Source: Tidjanibacter sp.
GTDB lineage: Bacteria > Bacteroidota > Bacteroidia > Bacteroidales > Rikenellaceae
Assembly: GCA_017628675.1 (NCBI GenBank)
Contig: JAGBYS010000135.1
Coordinates: 1 to 5,858, forward strand
DNA length: 5,858 nucleotides
Direction of reading: 5' to 3'
Part shown: one piece after another, positions 4,881 through 5,858 of the stretch
Layout: each line of letters starts with the position of its first letter
Numbering within the stretch: the first letter of the stretch is position 1
Notes under the pieces: generated by a model
The model's input: only the letters and a program-made list of their open reading frames with translations
Databases searched by the model: none
Told to the model about the DNA's origin: nothing
Made by a program: the position numbers and the translations under genes

Positions 4881-5858
4881 CTATAAGAACAACTTCTCGG
4901 CAATCTGCACAGCGTTCAGGGCTGCACCCTTGCGGATCTGGTCGGCTACGCACCAGAAGGTGAGGCCGTTGGGGTTGGCGATATCCGAGCGAAGACGACC
5001 TACAAATACGGGAGTGGTCTCCGCCACAAACAGAGGCATAGGATACCTCTTCTCCGAAGGGGTGTCCTCCACAACAATGCCCTCGGCCTCGAGGAACGCC
5101 TTGCGAGCCTCCTCAACCGACACGGGCCTCTCGAACTCCACCCAGATGGCCTCCGAGTGGGCCCTTGCAACGGGCACCCTCACACAGGTTGCGCTCACGG
5201 CGATGTCGGAGTGCATAATCTTCTGTGTCTCGTAGTACATCTTCAGCTCCTCTTTGGTGTAGTCCTCCTCGGCAAAAACATCGATATGGGGGATGACATT
5301 GCCTGCAAGCTGATAGGCAAACTTATTGACTGTAGTTTTCTTGCCCTCGGCAATCTCGCTATACTGCTGCTCGAGCTCGGCAATGCCCATAGCACCCGCA
5401 CCGCTGGCTGCCTGATAGGTGGCCACGTGTACCCTCTTGATGTGTGCAATCTTCTCGAGGGCGGCCAGAGCTACGACCATCTGGATGGTCGAGCAGTTGG
5501 GGTTGGCAATCACCCTGCGGGGAGCATTCTTCGCATCCTCGGGGTTGACCTCGGGCACCACCAGGGGTACATCCTTGTCCATACGGAAGGCGCTCGAGTT
5601 GTCAATCATAATGGTGCCGTGCTTGGTGATGGTCTTCTCAAACTCCTTGGAGGTGCCGCCACCTGCCGACACGAAGGCCACATCGATACCTTTGAAATCG
5701 TCGTTATGCTGGAGCAGCTGCACGGTATACTTCTTACCGCGGAACTCATACTCCGTACCTGCGCTACGCTCGCTACCGAAGAGGTAGAGCTGGTCGATGG
5801 GGAACTCCCTCTCGGCCAGGATGCGCAAGAATTCTTGTCCTACGGCGCCACTTGCGCC
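4881..5858 (-). CDS. asd: Aspartate-semialdehyde dehydrogenase, N-terminus cut by window edge
   Basis: The enzyme makes L-aspartate-4-semialdehyde from 4-aspartyl phosphate with NADPH (EC 1.2.1.11), the branch point to lysine/diaminopimelate, threonine and methionine. 325 residues are visible. The frame runs off the edge, and about seven residues (an MKVAVV-type start) are missing; the TTG at 5828 is an internal Leu codon, not the start. Visible motifs in order: GASGAVG (fragment residues 1-7), the NADP-binding loop; ANPNCST with the catalytic Cys at about fragment residue 122; [12 protein letters not shown] (147-158); and [12 protein letters not shown] with the active-site His at about 234. 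Length and motifs fit the shorter monofunctional bacterial type. A strong terminator follows. The promoter and any upstream partner lie outside the window. Confidence 0.96.
   Translation of the reverse strand, partial: GASGAVGQEFLRILAEREFPIDQLYLFGSERSAGTEYEFRGKKYTVQLLQHNDDFKGIDVAFVSAGGGTSKEFEKTITKHGTIMIDNSSAFRMDKDVPLVVPEVNPEDAKNAPRRVIANPNCSTIQMVVALAALEKIAHIKRVHVATYQAASGAGAMGIAELEQQYSEIAEGKKTTVNKFAYQLAGNVIPHIDVFAEEDYTKEELKMYYETQKIMHSDIAVSATCVRVPVARAHSEAIWVEFERPVSVEEARKAFLEAEGIVVEDTPSEKRYPMPLFVAETTPVFVGRLRSDIANPNGLTFWCVADQIRKGAALNAVQIAEKLFL

Overview
The window looks like chromosomal core sequence from a GC-rich member of the Bacteroidales; an Alistipes/Rikenellaceae-type genome is my best guess, not a proven assignment. 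Three things point that way. Two promoters match the Bacteroidetes consensus TTTG-N19-TAnnTTTG. There is a small outer-membrane beta-barrel protein of the PorT/OMP_b-brl type. Shine-Dalgarno sequences are weak or absent. No phage, insertion sequence, CRISPR array or toxin/defence system is visible.

Layout. Positions 1-1149 (+) hold the C-terminal two thirds of peptide chain release factor 3 (prfC), cut by the window edge. Positions 1150-1780 are an unusually rich non-coding stretch: a prfC terminator, three copies of an 18-bp repeat (one inverted and overlapping the prfC stop), a small hairpin repeat, a 9-bp tandem array, and a three-hairpin block that may be a small RNA on the minus strand. 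Positions 1841-2317 (-) encode the transcript cleavage factor GreA with its own terminator. Positions 2318-2527 are a divergent intergenic region with two interleaved promoters. Positions 2528-3988 (+) encode a cardiolipin synthase with two HKD motifs. Positions 3989-4115 are a convergent gap packed with hairpins. Positions 4116-4739 (-) encode a secreted outer-membrane beta-barrel protein. After a strong terminator, 4881-5858 (-) hold aspartate-semialdehyde dehydrogenase (asd), lacking only about its first seven residues.

The genes are housekeeping functions that do not form one pathway: translation termination (RF3), transcription elongation (GreA), membrane lipid synthesis (Cls), envelope (beta-barrel) and the aspartate amino-acid pathway (Asd). 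Each appears to be its own transcription unit. The interest lies between the genes. Two 21-bp hairpin repeats 2.8 kb apart differ at six positions, and all six differences are compensatory in the stem. The greA and cls promoters physically overlap. A promoterless-looking region between prfC and greA may encode a small RNA. I found no clear new protein system.
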